The notes under the pieces are model-generated. The model saw only the letters and a program-made list of their open reading frames with translations. It did no database searches and was not told where the DNA came from. Shown piece by piece: positions 62,961 through 64,000 of a stretch of 64,000 nucleotides of DNA (position 1 is its first letter; every line of letters starts with the position of its first letter). Source of the DNA: Anaerocolumna sp047777345 (lineage in GTDB: Bacteria; Bacillota; Clostridia; Lachnospirales; Lachnospiraceae); the NCBI GenBank assembly GCA_047777345.1, contig JBKEEJ010000016.1:1-64000 (forward strand). Direction: 5' to 3'. Position numbers and translations under genes: made by a program.

Positions 62961-63581
62961 TTAAATAAAATATTCTATGGATTTGTCAGGGGTTCTTCTG
63001 GTATTCATATTGTAAAGCAGCATCATTTCCCTTTTTTCCATGACGCCAAGCGTATAATACCCGTCCGTCACCTGATTCATCCGTTCCATTTTCACTTTCC
63101 GGTTCATTTTCCACGGAGAATCTACCTTAATAATGTTTTGTCCGTCCACCGGTTTTTCCCATTCATAAGGGTCAAAAAGGCAAATGTAATCTCCTTCCAC
63201 ATCGGTTAGGAGTACATAGTGCTCCGTATCTCCAAGCCATACCCTGGCTACCGCGGCGCCTCCCTGAAAAAGACATTCTGTAATTTTACTGTCCTTGCGT
63301 ATCCGGACACTATCTCCGATAAGAATTTCCGTATATATGGGAAATTTTTTGGTCTCCCGGAAATGGTTAAACCAATTGGACAAAAACTGCATAGCCATTC
63401 TGGAAGTTCCGCTTTTCCCATATTCTCCCTCGCCGTTATATTCATCCAGAGTATAAAGATAAATTGTTTTAATAATTTCAGGCATAATCTCTTCCCGTTC
63501 AAACAAATAACGGAAAGCGTTGATTAATGTAGTGGGACCGCAATCATATTCCGACGTCTGATAGCATAATTGATTTTTCAT
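62961..63581 (-). CDS. peptidase C39-like protein
   Basis: This protein of about 206 residues has the C39-like papain-fold opening QTSEYDCGPTTLINAFRYL (catalytic Cys near residue 15), later histidine in EHYVLLTD, and aspartate in FDPYEWEKP. The catalytic triad pattern is thus complete, but the protein is a free-standing domain with no ABC transporter fusion. Function and substrate are unknown. AGGGGGGATTTT precedes the ATG at 63581. The longer frame from 63599 is not needed. Confidence 0.72.
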   Translation of the reverse strand: MKNQLCYQTSEYDCGPTTLINAFRYLFEREEIMPEIIKTIYLYTLDEYNGEGEYGKSGTSRMAMQFLSNWFNHFRETKKFPIYTEILIGDSVRIRKDSKITECLFQGGAAVARVWLGDTEHYVLLTDVEGDYICLFDPYEWEKPVDGQNIIKVDSPWKMNRKVKMERMNQVTDGYYTLGVMEKREMMLLYNMNTRRTPDKSIEYFI

Positions 63582-63628
63582 AAAATCCCCCCTGAGCAAA
63601 ATCTGATAAAAATATTATAATTCTGCTG

Positions 63629-64000
63629 TTATCTGCCGGACGGATCAAAAGCATCCCTTAAGGCATCCCCAATAAAATTAATGCTGATTACCAAAAGTAC
63701 AATCAACAATCCCGGCGGTATCCAAAGCCATAACTTGGCAGTAAGAACAGAAAGAGACTGAGCTCCGTTTAGCATGTTGCCAAGACTTGCCTGAGGCGGC
63801 TGGATTCCCATACCTAAAAAACTTAAGGCCGCTTCATCCAGCATGGACAGGGCAACTACCGAAGTGGCATAAACCAAAACAGGAGCCACTGTGTTGGGCA
63901 AAATTTCAGAAAACAAAATATAGCGTGTCGGCATTCCTGCCACAAAATCCGCCTGTACATAATTGGTCTCCCTAAGTGAAAGCACATTACCCCTTACCAG
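63629..64000 (-). CDS. oligopeptide/dipeptide ABC transporter permease (partial)
   Basis: This frame is open to the right edge of the window and codes for the C-terminal 123 residues of an OppC/DppC-type permease: LVRGNVLSLRETNYVQADF, SEILPNTVAPVLVYAT, the EAALSFLGMGIQPPQASLG loop, and two membrane helices ending in INFIGDALRDAFDPSG. The 5' part lies beyond the window. It would transport peptides or nickel. The C39-like gene is 47 bases downstream on the same strand. Confidence 0.92.
   Translation of the reverse strand: MVRGNVLSLRETNYVQADFVAGMPTRYILFSEILPNTVAPVLVYATSVVALSMLDEAALSFLGMGIQPPQASLGNMLNGAQSLSVLTAKLWLWIPPGLLIVLLVISINFIGDALRDAFDPSGR

Noticed and set aside
1..64000. CRISPR array
   Set aside because: No series of regularly spaced identical repeats was seen; the only tandem repeat is the short one at 53789-53824.
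1..64000. tRNA or rRNA genes
   Set aside because: No cloverleaf or ribosomal sequence was recognised. The T-box leader before valS was considered but is a regulatory RNA.

Overview
The window looks like a chromosomal segment from an anaerobic, spore-forming, low-GC Clostridia species, most likely of the Lachnospiraceae type. The basis is a spoIIA operon followed by a spoVA operon, a type II fatty-acid cluster with FabK instead of FabI, a T-box leader before valS, an Agr-type peptide signalling locus, rubredoxin, methylglyoxal synthase with a D-lactate dehydrogenase, and several small DUF proteins familiar from that family. No rRNA, tRNA, CRISPR array, prophage or intact insertion sequence was seen.

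Layout. 0.1-4 kb: two thiol-redox proteins, a Crp/Fnr regulator, rubredoxin, and an mgsA-ldh pair that would take triose phosphate to methylglyoxal and pyruvate to D-lactate. 4.4-5.7 kb: citrate synthase. 5.8-8.6 kb: an Agr locus made of agrD, agrC and agrA but no agrB, with two promoters of identical architecture that carry probable AgrA sites. One promoter drives agrD. The other drives a short, terminated, apparently non-coding transcript. 8.7-9.0 kb: a decayed DUF2087 gene. 10.6-18.8 kb: the minus-strand acpP-fabK-fabD-fabG-fabF-accB-fabZ-accC-accD-accA operon, preceded by an ECF-type sigma factor and a membrane partner. 20-23 kb: a DUF4015 glycoside-hydrolase-like protein, an Xre regulator, a SEC-C protein and a candidate structured RNA. 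23.4-28.8 kb: a JetA-JetB-JetC (Wadjet/MukBEF-like) operon with no jetD. 29-35 kb: rarA, DUF4250, YigZ, a DUF6514-like protein and a class A penicillin-binding protein. 35.6-41.1 kb: sporulation genes. 41.3-46.7 kb: a zinc-ribbon TPR membrane protein, two tiny genes, valS and its T-box. 46.8-53.8 kb: a four-gene uncharacterised operon built round an Hsp70/actin-fold protein and a 1186-residue solenoid protein. 54-64 kb: an aminotransferase, purA, DUF523, a LysM/GH18-like protein that lacks its catalytic acids, dUTPase, a LysR regulator with an ArsC-like protein, a GNAT protein, an aldehyde dehydrogenase, a C39-like protein and the end of an oligopeptide-type ABC permease.

A dispersed family of imperfect palindromes, with ends like GGGCTGTTGCA and TGCAACAGCCC, sits in at least seven intergenic gaps. 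At least two copies share long internal sequence, so the family behaves like a non-autonomous mobile element that may also serve as a terminator. The most interesting signals are the twin Agr promoters with their small RNA, the DUF5716/DUF5717-type operon, the JetABC locus without its nuclease, the palindrome family, and the RNA-like element at 23.0-23.2 kb.
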